The notes: a model not told the origin generated them from the letters alone. Numbered from the stretch's first letter, positions 8,154 through 17,368 are shown. The stretch is 64,000 nucleotides of DNA from Candidatus Nitrosothermus koennekei (GCA_013538715.1 JACAFH010000006.1:1-64000); one strand, 5' to 3'. Made by a program: numbers and translations.

Positions 8154-8773
8154 AACCAATAATATTCATTGGTCCAAGTATAAGTAGAGAAAAGGCAGAG
8201 AGTATATTCCCACATGCTGAGTATAGAGCACCCGCTAAGAAAGGTGATATATTAAGGATAGCAACAAGAATGGAGAGCAATATAATAGGTTTGATAGATG
8301 GTGTATTCTTGCAAGACTACCCACCAACCCCAATAGAGATTTATACAGCATTGATGAAAGGAATAAAGATTATAGGTGCTGCTAGTATAGGAGCTGTAAG
8401 AGCTGTAGAGTTGGAGAAGTTTGGTATGATCGGTATAGGAAGTATATATAGACTATATAAAATGGGAAAACTTGATGATGATGATGAGATAGCAGTTACG
8501 TTTACAAGCGATTATAAATTGCAATCTGAAGCTATGATAGATATTAGATATACTTTATATCATGCATATAAGAATAAGATCTTGACTTATGATAAGATGA
8601 AATATCTTCTAAAGATTGCTAAGAATATCTATTTTCCATATAGAACATATGAAGAGATATTTAATAAGGCAAATATAGATGAGAGAGTAATAGAATATGT
8701 TAAGAAGAATAGAAGAAGTCTCAAAGAGAAAGATAGTATAGCATTACTTAATTATCTAAAGCATTATATATGA
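8150..8773 (+). CDS. tfuA: TfuA-like partner protein of YcaO
   Basis: A 207-residue TfuA-family protein, named from trifolitoxin biosynthesis. In thioamide formation TfuA is thought to bring the sulfur donor or allosterically help YcaO. The family signature is clear: PIIFIGPSISREKAESIFP at the start, AGAASIGAVRAVELE-like GAASIGAVRAVELEKFGMIG in the middle, and DDEIAVTF later. I chose the ATG at 8150 because it overlaps the ycaO stop as ATGA and begins the conserved domain; an upstream in-frame ATG at 8129 would add seven residues. The overlap implies translational coupling with ycaO. Confidence 0.92.
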   Translation: MKPIIFIGPSISREKAESIFPHAEYRAPAKKGDILRIATRMESNIIGLIDGVFLQDYPPTPIEIYTALMKGIKIIGAASIGAVRAVELEKFGMIGIGSIYRLYKMGKLDDDDEIAVTFTSDYKLQSEAMIDIRYTLYHAYKNKILTYDKMKYLLKIAKNIYFPYRTYEEIFNKANIDERVIEYVKKNRRSLKEKDSIALLNYLKHYI

Positions 8774-8878
8774 AATTAGTCATATATATTGTAAGATATA
8801 ACTAATATCTTCACATATTAGCATCAAAATCTATTGTTCTCACAATAGCTATATTCTACTGATGTAATATATACCACA

Positions 8879-9697
8879 TTAATACGGTAGTATTTCTACC
8901 CTATTATTCTCTTTTACATTATACTTCTTACTAAAACCTGCGTTAACCTCTAATACGTACTTTACAGGCTCATCTGGTTTATATGTACATGCATTAAGAT
9001 CATCTTTACATGGTTTTGCATATTCTGTTATATGCACTATCTTTCCATTACTATCTATCCATATCATATCGAGTTCTATTAGCATATTCATCATCCAGAA
9101 CGATACTTCTTCCTCTCTATCCAATATGAATAGCATACCAGTCATTTCTGGCAAATAATCTCTATGCATTAATCCTAATCTTCTTTTTTCTGAAGTATCT
9201 GCTATCTCTGTAATCACCTCTACTCCATTAATCCTAATCCTTCCTAATTCATAATAATGGAAATTATTATTTATATACTCTTTTATGATAGGTTTAAGAA
9301 ATAGCGATACCTCTTTATCATCTCTTATGATAATCTTTTTAGGTAGAGTTCCAGAATAGTTCGCTGTTAGTATCCCATTCTCTTCATACATTTTTATCAG
9401 CTCATTATCTACTTGTAAATAATTTTCAATGCTATTACTTTGCATATAAACAGTAAAATTATTATAACCTTTAATTAATGCATCTAAAGGTGTTCTAGTA
9501 TCATCTAATATTTTAATATGAAGGTCAGATAATTTTACATCATCTATCTCATATAAGAGATTCAATTCCTCGTATTCCATACTTATTATAGCATTGATAC
9601 TATTCATATAATCTGGTTTATCAAAGACTTGAATGGTTAATAACACAGTTAATATTGCTATAACCCCACCTACGATGCCTAAATATATCTTCTTCAT
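8879..9697 (-). CDS. Membrane-anchored protein with C-terminal DUF192 domain
   Basis: A 272-residue protein from Met at 9697 (MKKIYLGIVGGVI), which directly precedes an N-terminal hydrophobic segment; the frame continues to 9763, but that would intrude on the divergent prefoldin gene. A middle region of about 130 residues is unassigned. The last 110 residues form a DUF192 domain: ITEIADTSEKRRLGLMHRDYLPEMTGMLFI, then VSFWMMNMLIELDMIWID and a final EVNAGFSKKY. DUF192 proteins are small secreted or anchored beta proteins of unknown function, common in archaea. It is likely exposed outside the membrane. Confidence 0.85.
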   Translation of the reverse strand: MKKIYLGIVGGVIAILTVLLTIQVFDKPDYMNSINAIISMEYEELNLLYEIDDVKLSDLHIKILDDTRTPLDALIKGYNNFTVYMQSNSIENYLQVDNELIKMYEENGILTANYSGTLPKKIIIRDDKEVSLFLKPIIKEYINNNFHYYELGRIRINGVEVITEIADTSEKRRLGLMHRDYLPEMTGMLFILDREEEVSFWMMNMLIELDMIWIDSNGKIVHITEYAKPCKDDLNACTYKPDEPVKYVLEVNAGFSKKYNVKENNRVEILPY

Positions 9698-9751
9698 TCC
9701 GTTAATAGTTGATAGAATAGATATATAACTATCATTATCATTCCTTATGTT

Positions 9752-10129
9752 ATGAGTGAACAAGAATTACCCCCATGGTTGAAGGAACAGATAGCAAGAT
9801 TTAATCAACTACAACAGAACTTACAAGCTATATTGATACAAAAACAACAGATAGAGATAGAGGTAGCAGAGACAGATAAAGCATTGGAAGAGTTAAGAAA
9901 GGTTGGAGAGAGTGAAGGAATATATAAAACAGCTGGTGCCATACTCATAAAAAGTAAGAAGGATGATGTTATAAAGGAGTTAGAAGAGAAGAAGGAGTTG
10001 AATAATACAAGGATCGCTGTATTAAGTAAGCAAGAGATTAGGATTAGAGAGAGTCTTAAAGAAGCACAAGCAAAGCTAGATGAGATGCTTAAAGGACTAA
10101 GTGGAAAGATGCAACCAAGAGCAGAGTAA
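9752..10129 (+). CDS. pfdB: Prefoldin subunit beta
   Basis: A 125-residue prefoldin beta subunit. Prefoldin is a jellyfish-shaped hexamer that captures unfolded proteins and passes them to the thermosome. The sequence shows the two long coiled-coil helices (residues 8-50 and 75-118) separated by the beta-hairpin piece GIYKTAGAILIKSKKDDVIKELEEK. The length matches archaeal beta subunits. The end of the gene lies 4 bp before the DHH phosphoesterase start, so both are probably in one transcript. Confidence 0.93.
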   Translation: MSEQELPPWLKEQIARFNQLQQNLQAILIQKQQIEIEVAETDKALEELRKVGESEGIYKTAGAILIKSKKDDVIKELEEKKELNNTRIAVLSKQEIRIRESLKEAQAKLDEMLKGLSGKMQPRAE

Positions 10130-10133
10130 CATA

Positions 10134-11063
10134 ATGAGTCTCTTTAGATATCTTAAAGAAGTTAAAGAAGTATGGCTCACAACACATAGACATGCTGATA
10201 TAGATGCATACTGTTCAGTATATGCACTACATAAAATACTTGCATCGAAAGGCATAAAAACAAAGATCTACTTTCCAGAAGATATAAACGACGATGCTAA
10301 GAGATTAACATCTTCTCTTCCACTAGAAAGTAATGAGAAGTTTGAGGATAGTAGTATCACTATAATACTAGATACTAATAATCCATCATTATTGAGCAAT
10401 ATATCAATAACCAAGGCTATAATAATAGATCATCATCCTTTAATAGAGAACAGTATAAGAGGTATAGAGTTTATAGATACTAATGCATCTTCTACATGTG
10501 AAGTTATATGTAGACTAGTTAGAAAGAGTAAGATAAAGATAGAGCATGATATAGCATTGGCGCTACTACTTGGTATATATGCTGATTCTCAGCATCTAGC
10601 ATTAGCAAATGATAAGTGTATAGAATGTGTCTACTATCTTACAAGATTTGCATCATTAGATGTTGTAAAGAATTTACTAACTAATGAGAGAAATTACATG
10701 GAGCGTATAGCTAGACTCAAGGCTATAAAGAGAGCAGAGTTATATAAAGTAGAGGATAAGAATCTAATAATAGCAATATCAATGGTAGGCTCTTATAATG
10801 CCTCTGCAGCAAAAGCGTTAATAGACGCTGGAGCAGATCTTAGTATAGTTGGGAGCAATAGAGATTGTTATATATTTAGTATGAGAGCAAGTAATAGATT
10901 TCATTCATTAACAAATATTCATCTTGGGATAGACATAGCAAGTAAGATAAGTAAGAATGGAGGAGGACACGCTTCAGCAGCAGCATTCACTGCGGAGAAG
11001 GATGTAAGCAAAGATATTTTATCTATGCTAAATAATTTTAAGATTGAAAAGATCAAGGACTGA
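10134..11063 (+). CDS. DHH-family phosphoesterase (RecJ/NrnA-like)
   Basis: A 309-residue DHH-DHHA1 enzyme from the Met at 10134 (MSLFRYLKEV). The metal-binding motifs are THRHADIDAYCS near the start, ILDTNN, IDHHP (the DHH motif), and NGGGHASAAAF in the C-terminal DHHA1 domain. Members are oligoribonuclease/nanoRNase, RecJ-like exonuclease or cyclic-dinucleotide phosphodiesterases; the compact two-domain form fits an NrnA-like or GAN-like nuclease. An in-frame start at 10101 would overlap prefoldin by 29 bp and is not preferred. Its end overlaps deoC by 11 bp in convergent orientation. Confidence 0.88.
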   Translation: MSLFRYLKEVKEVWLTTHRHADIDAYCSVYALHKILASKGIKTKIYFPEDINDDAKRLTSSLPLESNEKFEDSSITIILDTNNPSLLSNISITKAIIIDHHPLIENSIRGIEFIDTNASSTCEVICRLVRKSKIKIEHDIALALLLGIYADSQHLALANDKCIECVYYLTRFASLDVVKNLLTNERNYMERIARLKAIKRAELYKVEDKNLIIAISMVGSYNASAAKALIDAGADLSIVGSNRDCYIFSMRASNRFHSLTNIHLGIDIASKISKNGGGHASAAAFTAEKDVSKDILSMLNNFKIEKIKD

Positions 11064-11700
11064 TTATCTTAAGAGAGTTACTACTCCCAATTATGTCGGC
11101 GCCAGCATTAATAATATCAATAGCTTTGGAATAATCATGTATGCCTCCTGCTGCCTCGATCTTTAATGAGCCTCCTATACTTTTTAGAAATTTTATATCA
11201 TCTATACTTATCTTGGTCAAACCACTTGATGTCTTTATATAGTCTGCTCCGCCTTCTCTAACTATCTCTACAGCCTTTATTATCTCATCCCTGTTCAGAT
11301 AACCTAATTCTACTATTATCTTTACAATTATATCTCCAAAACTCTTTGCCATCTCTACTATTGATATAACCTCTTTTCTAGTGTATTCTATATCTCCAGA
11401 TTTCAGATAACCTATATTAATAACAGCATCTATCTCTTTTGCACCTAACCTTATAGCTTCTTTCAGCTCAGATACCTTACTCTTTATAGACGCAGTGCCA
11501 TAAGGAAATCCAATAGTACTAGTTATTCTGTTTCTCTCTATAAGAATACTATTTGCAAGCTCTACATATGATGAATTTATCACTATGCTTCTAAATCCAT
11601 ATGTTAGTACTTCATTACAAGCCTTCTTTATATCATGTATTGTAGCATCTAATCTTATACATGTATGATCTATCTTTTTGGCTAGTTCTAATCTATCCAA
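11053..11700 (-). CDS. deoC: Deoxyribose-phosphate aldolase
   Basis: Cleaves 2-deoxyribose 5-phosphate to glyceraldehyde 3-phosphate and acetaldehyde. The 215-residue protein is a class I aldolase TIM barrel: it opens with LAKKIDHTCIRLDAT, has IGFPYG, EIDAVINIGYLKSGD, the Schiff-base lysine in YIKTSSG, and EAAGGIHDY near the end. Length and motif order are normal. It sits alone on the minus strand with a 270 bp AT-rich gap before the tRNA-Ser gene. Confidence 0.93.
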   Translation of the reverse strand: MDRLELAKKIDHTCIRLDATIHDIKKACNEVLTYGFRSIVINSSYVELANSILIERNRITSTIGFPYGTASIKSKVSELKEAIRLGAKEIDAVINIGYLKSGDIEYTRKEVISIVEMAKSFGDIIVKIIVELGYLNRDEIIKAVEIVREGGADYIKTSSGLTKISIDDIKFLKSIGGSLKIEAAGGIHDYSKAIDIINAGADIIGSSNSLKIISP

Positions 11701-11969
11701 TCTTCAATTACTAAAACAATCGAATATTAATATTAACTATTACAATAGATGATTACTGATATCGGTTTGATAGGTTCAATTATATTTATTAACAAGTTTA
11801 ATGTAAATTAAATTTCATATTCTAATGTTTATTGGTTAGTATATCAACTATTAATTTCTCGAACATTATTAATATACTTGTTTTTTACCTATAATAAGTT
11901 GTAACTTAAGGATCTTAATATATAATTTCATGATATATATTTTGTAATGTTTATACCAATATATAATAT

Positions 11970-12072
11970 CGCCGGGAGTGGGATTTGAACCCACGTGCCC
12001 AAAGGGCATCAGCTAACTAGCCCTCATAATAAATCTCGAGGCTGACGGATTACCTGACTATCCTATCCCGGC
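11970..12072 (-). tRNA. tRNA-Ser (anticodon CGA) with a 20-nt intron
   Basis: On the minus strand the ends GCCGGGA and TCCCGGC pair as the acceptor stem, followed by discriminator G at 11970, which fits serine. The D stem is GGAT/ATCC, the T arm is GTGGG-TTCAAAT-CCCAC, and there is a long variable arm (TGCCC-TTT-GGGCA), as in class II tRNAs. The anticodon stem TCAGC/GCTGA closes a loop CTCGAGA once bases 12015-12034 are removed; the anticodon CGA is at 12036-12038. The intron sits at the canonical 37/38 site. Confidence 0.9.
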
Positions 12073-12097
12073 TTCACATAAATTTCTTAAACTTAGC

Positions 12098-12107
12098 ATA
12101 TAAGTAT
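12098..12107 (-). promoter_or_regulatory. Likely TATA box for tRNA-Ser
   Basis: On the minus strand this reads ACTTATATGC, about 30 bp before the tRNA-Ser 5' end, the expected distance for an archaeal TATA element. Assigned by position and composition only; the surrounding DNA is AT-rich. Confidence 0.35.
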
Positions 12108-12147
12108 ATAGAAACGTGTAAATCTGATTTATTGTAAATTATAATGC

Positions 12148-13176
12148 ATGGGCTTAGATCTAAAGCCATTAATAAATGCTAAGAGTATAAAATTGGAAGA
12201 GTTATCTAACAAGATAATTGCTGTAGATGCTTATAATGCAATATATCAATTCTTAGCAATAATTAGAGGGCAGCAAGGAGAATATCTTACTGATCATAGC
12301 GGTAATGTAACAAGTCATTTAAGTGGTTTATTTTATAGAAGTATAAACTTGCTATCTCTTAATATAAAACTAGTTTATATATTTGATGGTGTAGCTCCAT
12401 CTTTAAAGACTTTAGAGATAGAGAGGAGAAAGAAGATTAAACATGAGGCTGTAATAAAGTATCAAGAAGCGTTAAGAGAAGGAAGAATTGAAGATGCAAA
12501 GAGATATGCTCAGATGACATCAATGATCAAGGATTATATGATAAATGATGCAAAAAGATTGCTAGATTATTTAGCAATTCCATGGATAAACGCACCATCT
12601 GAAGGAGAGGCTACAGCAGCTCATTTAACGAGATCTATAGTATATGCATCTGCAAGTCAAGACTATGATTCACTACTTTTTGGTGCAGCTAAATTGGTTA
12701 GAAATATAACCATAAGTGGAAGAAGAAAACTACCAATGAAGAATATCTATATAGATGTAGAGCCTGAGCTAATAGTACTAGATGATCTGTTAAGGTCATT
12801 AGATATAACAAGGGAGATGTTAGTAGATATAGGCATATTAATTGGAACAGATTTCAATCCAGATGGTTTCAAAGGTATAGGAGCAAAAAAGGCGTTAAAA
12901 TTGATTAAAGAGTATGGAAGGCTAGAAGATATACCATTAGAAGACGTGAAAGAAACATTAAAAGAGACAGATTATCAAACAATAAGAGAGATATTTCTTA
13001 AACCTAATGTGGAAGATGTTAAAGAGTTAAAGTTTGGAGAGCCAGATTATGATGCAATAATCAATTTCTTATGTAAAGAACATGATTTCTCGTATGAGAG
13101 AGTAAACACTGCATTAAATAAGTTAAGAGAGAGCAGAAGCAAGAGTAGTGAAAGTTTAGAGAAATGGTTCGCATAA
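12148..13176 (+). CDS. fen: Flap endonuclease FEN-1
   Basis: Structure-specific 5' nuclease that removes flaps and RNA primers in replication and repair. The 342-residue protein has the N-terminal block with VDAYNAIYQFL, the acidic active-site residues in IFDGVAP, the internal block APSEGEATAAHL and SASQDYDSLLFGA, and the helix-hairpin-helix region IGTDFNPDGFKGIGAKKALKLI. The C terminus ends SLEKWFA, a plausible PCNA-interacting (PIP-like) tail. Length and order are normal. Confidence 0.96.
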   Translation: MGLDLKPLINAKSIKLEELSNKIIAVDAYNAIYQFLAIIRGQQGEYLTDHSGNVTSHLSGLFYRSINLLSLNIKLVYIFDGVAPSLKTLEIERRKKIKHEAVIKYQEALREGRIEDAKRYAQMTSMIKDYMINDAKRLLDYLAIPWINAPSEGEATAAHLTRSIVYASASQDYDSLLFGAAKLVRNITISGRRKLPMKNIYIDVEPELIVLDDLLRSLDITREMLVDIGILIGTDFNPDGFKGIGAKKALKLIKEYGRLEDIPLEDVKETLKETDYQTIREIFLKPNVEDVKELKFGEPDYDAIINFLCKEHDFSYERVNTALNKLRESRSKSSESLEKWFA

Positions 13177-13499
13177 TTAGATAATTTATTGTTGATATAA
13201 ATATAACACAGATATTTGTGATGAAAACAATTGTTATTACTATAAATGTAATATTAATTATAGGTCAATTATAATACATAACGATGTTGCTAATTTATAT
13301 GAATAGTAACTGTATTCATATAACAATTAGAATTAATTTGATTGTATAAGACAAATAAATCATATAATATTTGATCTATAAAGAATATAAGAATGTAATA
13401 GAGTATATTAATATGTTATTTGTATAGCATTGAAATTATAAATTAACACGTTTATAATCAAACATTAAATATAAGTTAGTTGTAAATCTCTTTACCTAT
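13177..13499. other. AT-rich intergenic region upstream of pckA
   Basis: About 320 bp with no credible coding frame on either strand. It contains a perfect inverted repeat (listed separately) and several TATA-like stretches in the last 60 bp before pckA. Otherwise I see nothing in it. Confidence 0.6.
13295..13323. repeat. Perfect 11-bp inverted repeat with 7-nt loop
   Basis: TTATATGAATA (13295-13305) is followed by GTAACTG and then TATTCATATAA (13313-13323), the exact reverse complement. It lies about 180 bp before the pckA start and 120 bp after the FEN-1 stop. It could be a regulator site or an RNA hairpin; in DNA this AT-rich it may also be chance. Confidence 0.5.
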
Positions 13500-15077
13500 A
13501 TGAAAGAGATAGTAGATCTAAAGTCAGAACTAATAAGTCTAAAGATAAAAGTCAAGAATGTGTATAGAAACCTTTCACCAAAAGAGTTAACAATGATGGC
13601 AGTAGAACGTGGAGAAGGTGTTATATCATCGATGGGTGCATTAACTGTATATACTGGTAAGTATACTGGAAGATCTCCTGATGATAGATATATAGTAGAC
13701 GATACTCTAACTCATGATACTGTAGATTGGAACAATGTAAATCATCCATTTACTGAAGATAGATTCTTTAATATATTAAACAAAATGAAGAACCATATTA
13801 ATACTCTTAATGACATATTTGTATTTGATGGATATGTTGGGGCGGATCCAAAAGCTGCTATGAGTATAAGAGTCATAACTGATACAGCATGGCAAAGTCT
13901 ATTTGCAAGACAATTGTTTATAAGAGATTCTAAGAGCTACAGTGAACCAGAATTCATAGTAATCTCACTTACTAGTTTTAAAGCGAATCCTACGATCGAT
14001 GGAACTAAAAGTGATGCATTTATATTAATAAACCTAAAACACAAGATGACTCTCATAGGTGAGACTAGATATGCTGGCGAGATCAAGAAATCAGTCTTTA
14101 CTGCTATGAATTACTATATGCCAGAGAAGAATATCTTTCCTATGCATTGTGCAGCAAACGTTGGTAAGTATAATGATACTGCACTCTTCTTTGGTTTATC
14201 AGGAACTGGTAAAACAAGCCTATCGGCAGATAGCGAGAGGATGTTAGTTGGTGACGATGAACATGGATGGTCAGAGAATGGTGTATTTAATTTTGAAGGT
14301 GGTTGTTATGCAAAATGTATCAACATAAAAAGAGAGAATGAACCACAGATATGGAATGCTATAAGAGAAGGTTCTATAATGGAGAACGTAGTTTTGATAG
14401 GTAATGAACCAGATTTTGCTGATAGTAGTATAACAGAGAATACTAGAGTAGCATATCCATTAGATTACATACCACGATCTGTTATTCCCAGTATAGCACC
14501 TCATCCTAAAGTTATACTTTTCCTTACTGCAGATGCGTTTGGCGTAATGCCACCAATAGCAAGACTTACAAAAGATGGAGCAATGTATCATTTCTTATCT
14601 GGCTATACAAGTAAACTTGCAGGAACTGAGAGAGGTGTTACAAAACCTAAAGAGACATTTTCTACATGCTTTGCGGGACCATTCTTACCACGTCCAGCAA
14701 AAGTATATGCTGAGATGCTTGGTAAGAAAATAGAACAGCATAAGACTAGAGTATATCTTATAAATACTGGTTGGACAGGGGGACCATATGGTATAGGTAG
14801 CAGAATAAAAATACAATATACCAGAGCGATGGTGAAAGCAGCAATAAGTGGTGAAATTGAGAAATATGAGTTTGTTCATGACGAGATATTTAACTTAGAT
14901 GTACCAACTCAGTGTCCAGGTGTACCAGAAGAGATACTTAGCCCAAGAAACACATGGAGTGAAAAAGATGCATATGATATAGCAGCAAAGAGGTTAGCAT
15001 CACTCTTTATAGAGAATTTTAAGAAGTTCAAAGATATGCCTGATAATATAAGGTTAGCTGGTCCACTCGTTTATTAA
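13500..15077 (+). CDS. pckA: Phosphoenolpyruvate carboxykinase (ATP)
   Basis: Interconverts oxaloacetate and phosphoenolpyruvate with ATP, the entry to gluconeogenesis. The 525-residue protein is clearly the ATP-dependent type: YTGRSPDDRY (55-64), MHCAANVG, the P-loop GLSGTGKT (232-239) with TSLSAD, HGWSENGVFNFEGGCYAK, TCFAGPFLPRPAKVYAEM and NTGWTGG. Most archaea that have the enzyme use the unrelated-length GTP type, so this is a bacterial-type version, known also from some ammonia-oxidizing archaea. It ends in a 4 bp overlap with the convergent subtilase. Confidence 0.97.
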   Translation: MKEIVDLKSELISLKIKVKNVYRNLSPKELTMMAVERGEGVISSMGALTVYTGKYTGRSPDDRYIVDDTLTHDTVDWNNVNHPFTEDRFFNILNKMKNHINTLNDIFVFDGYVGADPKAAMSIRVITDTAWQSLFARQLFIRDSKSYSEPEFIVISLTSFKANPTIDGTKSDAFILINLKHKMTLIGETRYAGEIKKSVFTAMNYYMPEKNIFPMHCAANVGKYNDTALFFGLSGTGKTSLSADSERMLVGDDEHGWSENGVFNFEGGCYAKCINIKRENEPQIWNAIREGSIMENVVLIGNEPDFADSSITENTRVAYPLDYIPRSVIPSIAPHPKVILFLTADAFGVMPPIARLTKDGAMYHFLSGYTSKLAGTERGVTKPKETFSTCFAGPFLPRPAKVYAEMLGKKIEQHKTRVYLINTGWTGGPYGIGSRIKIQYTRAMVKAAISGEIEKYEFVHDEIFNLDVPTQCPGVPEEILSPRNTWSEKDAYDIAAKRLASLFIENFKKFKDMPDNIRLAGPLVY

Positions 15078-17368
15078 TAAAAATCATCTATGATACTTTT
15101 TTTCTTACTTTTCTTCCTTAATATAACTGTAATCATAATTATTGATGATAAGAAACCAAATATTATAAGTAAAACATCTATTGGTATAAAATCATCTATA
15201 TAAAACCATGTATTATTCTTCACGTCACTTACATATAATTTACTAAAACTCTCTATAACCTCATCATTTGAGAGTATAGATACTTCTATCCAATGCTCTC
15301 CTATATTAAGCGGTTTTATATCTAGTGTATTCTTAGTTGGTGTTAATGTTAATATCCTCTCAAAATTGTTCTCTGGATTTATTACTTTTACTCTTGCTGA
15401 TTCCCATTCTTTATCTAGATCTACACTTAATTTTATCAATCCGTCTTCATTAAAGGCATTTATACTAACTTCACTCACATATATCATTAAAGGTATAGAT
15501 ATCCTCTCTTCTCCATATCTTATATTTATTCTCCCTTCGTACTTTGTATTTGTCACTTCATTAGTTGACGCATTAATTATTAACTTAATATTTTTTTCAT
15601 CTATTATTTCACTATTTAGCTCAAGATTTAGATTATTGTCTGTAAATAATTCTATATGAGCATCTATATCGCCTATCTTACCTTCAATACTTCTTAAATT
15701 TATTATACTACTCCCATTCATTGATGGCGAGATGTATAATATAGCATAGTATGGAAGTGCTATCAAATTAGATTTTATAGCCCTCTTTACATTTAATTTA
15801 CCCGCTCCAGTAACATCAAACGAGTAATAATTGTTGTATTGATCTACCAATGGATCAGCTGTGGTGATAAGTATAGATGCTACCTCTTCTGGCTTTAGTT
15901 CTGGATGTAATTGAAGTAATAAAGCCGCTGCTCCACTAACATGAGGTGCAGCAAAACTGGTTCCAGTAGATAGATTATATGTATTACCTAGATATGTAGA
16001 ATTTACTGATACACCAGGAGCTACTAGATCTGGTTTCATATAGAATGGTGACACAGGACCTTTAGAACTAAATTCAGCAACTGCATTAGGATTGTTATAA
16101 ACCCCCAATTCTGCTACTACTTCACCTCTATTCTTCAATAGCTCTTTTATTGACAAACCTTCATCTTGAGATAATGATATAGCAGGTATACGAGGTTTAT
16201 AACCTTGAATAGCGTTTTCATGAACTAACTTGCCTCTAAATATTCCTTCTTCATTATTGTATACTATTATAGCACTAGCACCTTTATTTGCAGCATTATA
16301 TTCTTTATCTGAGAAGTATAAGAGTTCTTTCTCTTCTATTCCATTAACAAACTTTATAGGACCACCTCTCTCTGCTAGCGCTATAGCACCATTTAATTCT
16401 ATATCTTTAAGATCATCTTTACTGGCATAATTAACAAATACTATCTTAGCTCTTATTGGCTTATCAGTAGTAATAGAATCTGCCATGGGTATTGGATGAA
16501 ATACATATTCATCTATTTTCAACGTTGCAAACAATGCCTCAGATGGGTCATTATATGTAGCACCAACTGTAATAGCCTTTAATGCACTCCCAGGACTCTT
16601 TATACTATTAAAACCAGATTCACCATTATTACCTGCTGCAGCAACTACTATTATGCCATTTTCTACTAGATTATTTATACTTCTATCTATCTCTTTATCT
16701 ATATGATCTAATCCTATACTAATGTTAATTATATCAGCATTATCTTCTGCAGCCTTCTCCATAGCTTGTATCATCTCACTAGTAGATACATATCTGTTAT
16801 TTGATGCTATTTTATACGCTAGAATCTTTGCATCTGGAGCTACACCTTTTATTGCACCATTACCAGCTATTATACCAGCAACCATAGTTCCGTGACCATC
16901 GTTATCTAAAGGATCATTGTCGTCATCTAAAAAGTCATATCCACCAATAACCTTCTTATCATTACCAAACCCTTTTAGTACATCATGTGTATAATCTACT
17001 CCAGTATCGATCAATGCTAAAGTAACACCTTTTCCAGTTATATTCATTCCATTATATTGTATGAGATTATCAATACCAATTAATGCGAGATTTCTCTGCT
17101 CACTCTTTATTATCTCAACCTTTTTATCATAATATATGTTTTTGATAAGAGGCTCCATTCTTAAATCATCTATATGATCAGTCCTAATCTTTACTATATA
17201 ACCATTAAATGTATAATTCAATTCATCAATTATTGTAACATCATATTTATCAAATATACTAGTATCTTTCTCTTCCACCTCTATTATTATTATAGAATAG
17301 CCAAAAGCACTAATAGGAAGTAGTTGCACTAGTATTAATCCTATCATTATTATAGCAAGATACTTCAT
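15074..17368 (-). CDS. Membrane-anchored subtilisin-like serine protease (S8)
   Basis: A 764-residue extracellular protease. Residues 1-22 are a signal peptide; residues 30-95 look like an inhibitor-type propeptide. The catalytic triad is Asp121 (ALIDTGVDYTHD), His159 (DGHGTMVAG) and Ser471 (STGTSFAAPHVSGA), with the oxyanion Asn near 247 (AAAGNNGE). A protease-associated insert lies at about 300-420 (GASAIIVYNNEEGIFRG). The C-terminal 220 residues are beta-rich, ending in one membrane helix (VLLIIFGFLSSIIMITVIL) and a Lys-rich cytoplasmic tail, so the protease domain faces outward. It carries no sortase-type PEFG sorting signal. Confidence 0.95.
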   Translation of the reverse strand: MKYLAIIMIGLILVQLLPISAFGYSIIIIEVEEKDTSIFDKYDVTIIDELNYTFNGYIVKIRTDHIDDLRMEPLIKNIYYDKKVEIIKSEQRNLALIGIDNLIQYNGMNITGKGVTLALIDTGVDYTHDVLKGFGNDKKVIGGYDFLDDDNDPLDNDGHGTMVAGIIAGNGAIKGVAPDAKILAYKIASNNRYVSTSEMIQAMEKAAEDNADIINISIGLDHIDKEIDRSINNLVENGIIVVAAAGNNGESGFNSIKSPGSALKAITVGATYNDPSEALFATLKIDEYVFHPIPMADSITTDKPIRAKIVFVNYASKDDLKDIELNGAIALAERGGPIKFVNGIEEKELLYFSDKEYNAANKGASAIIVYNNEEGIFRGKLVHENAIQGYKPRIPAISLSQDEGLSIKELLKNRGEVVAELGVYNNPNAVAEFSSKGPVSPFYMKPDLVAPGVSVNSTYLGNTYNLSTGTSFAAPHVSGAAALLLQLHPELKPEEVASILITTADPLVDQYNNYYSFDVTGAGKLNVKRAIKSNLIALPYYAILYISPSMNGSSIINLRSIEGKIGDIDAHIELFTDNNLNLELNSEIIDEKNIKLIINASTNEVTNTKYEGRINIRYGEERISIPLMIYVSEVSINAFNEDGLIKLSVDLDKEWESARVKVINPENNFERILTLTPTKNTLDIKPLNIGEHWIEVSILSNDEVIESFSKLYVSDVKNNTWFYIDDFIPIDVLLIIFGFLSSIIMITVILRKKSKKKSIIDDFY

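Noticed and set aside
9698-9763. Upstream start for the DUF192 protein
   Set aside because: It would overlap the divergent prefoldin gene and place 22 polar residues before the signal-anchor.
15074-15200. Sortase-type C-terminal tag on the subtilase
   Set aside because: The C terminus has a membrane helix and basic tail but no PEFG-like motif before it, so it is scored as a plain anchor.
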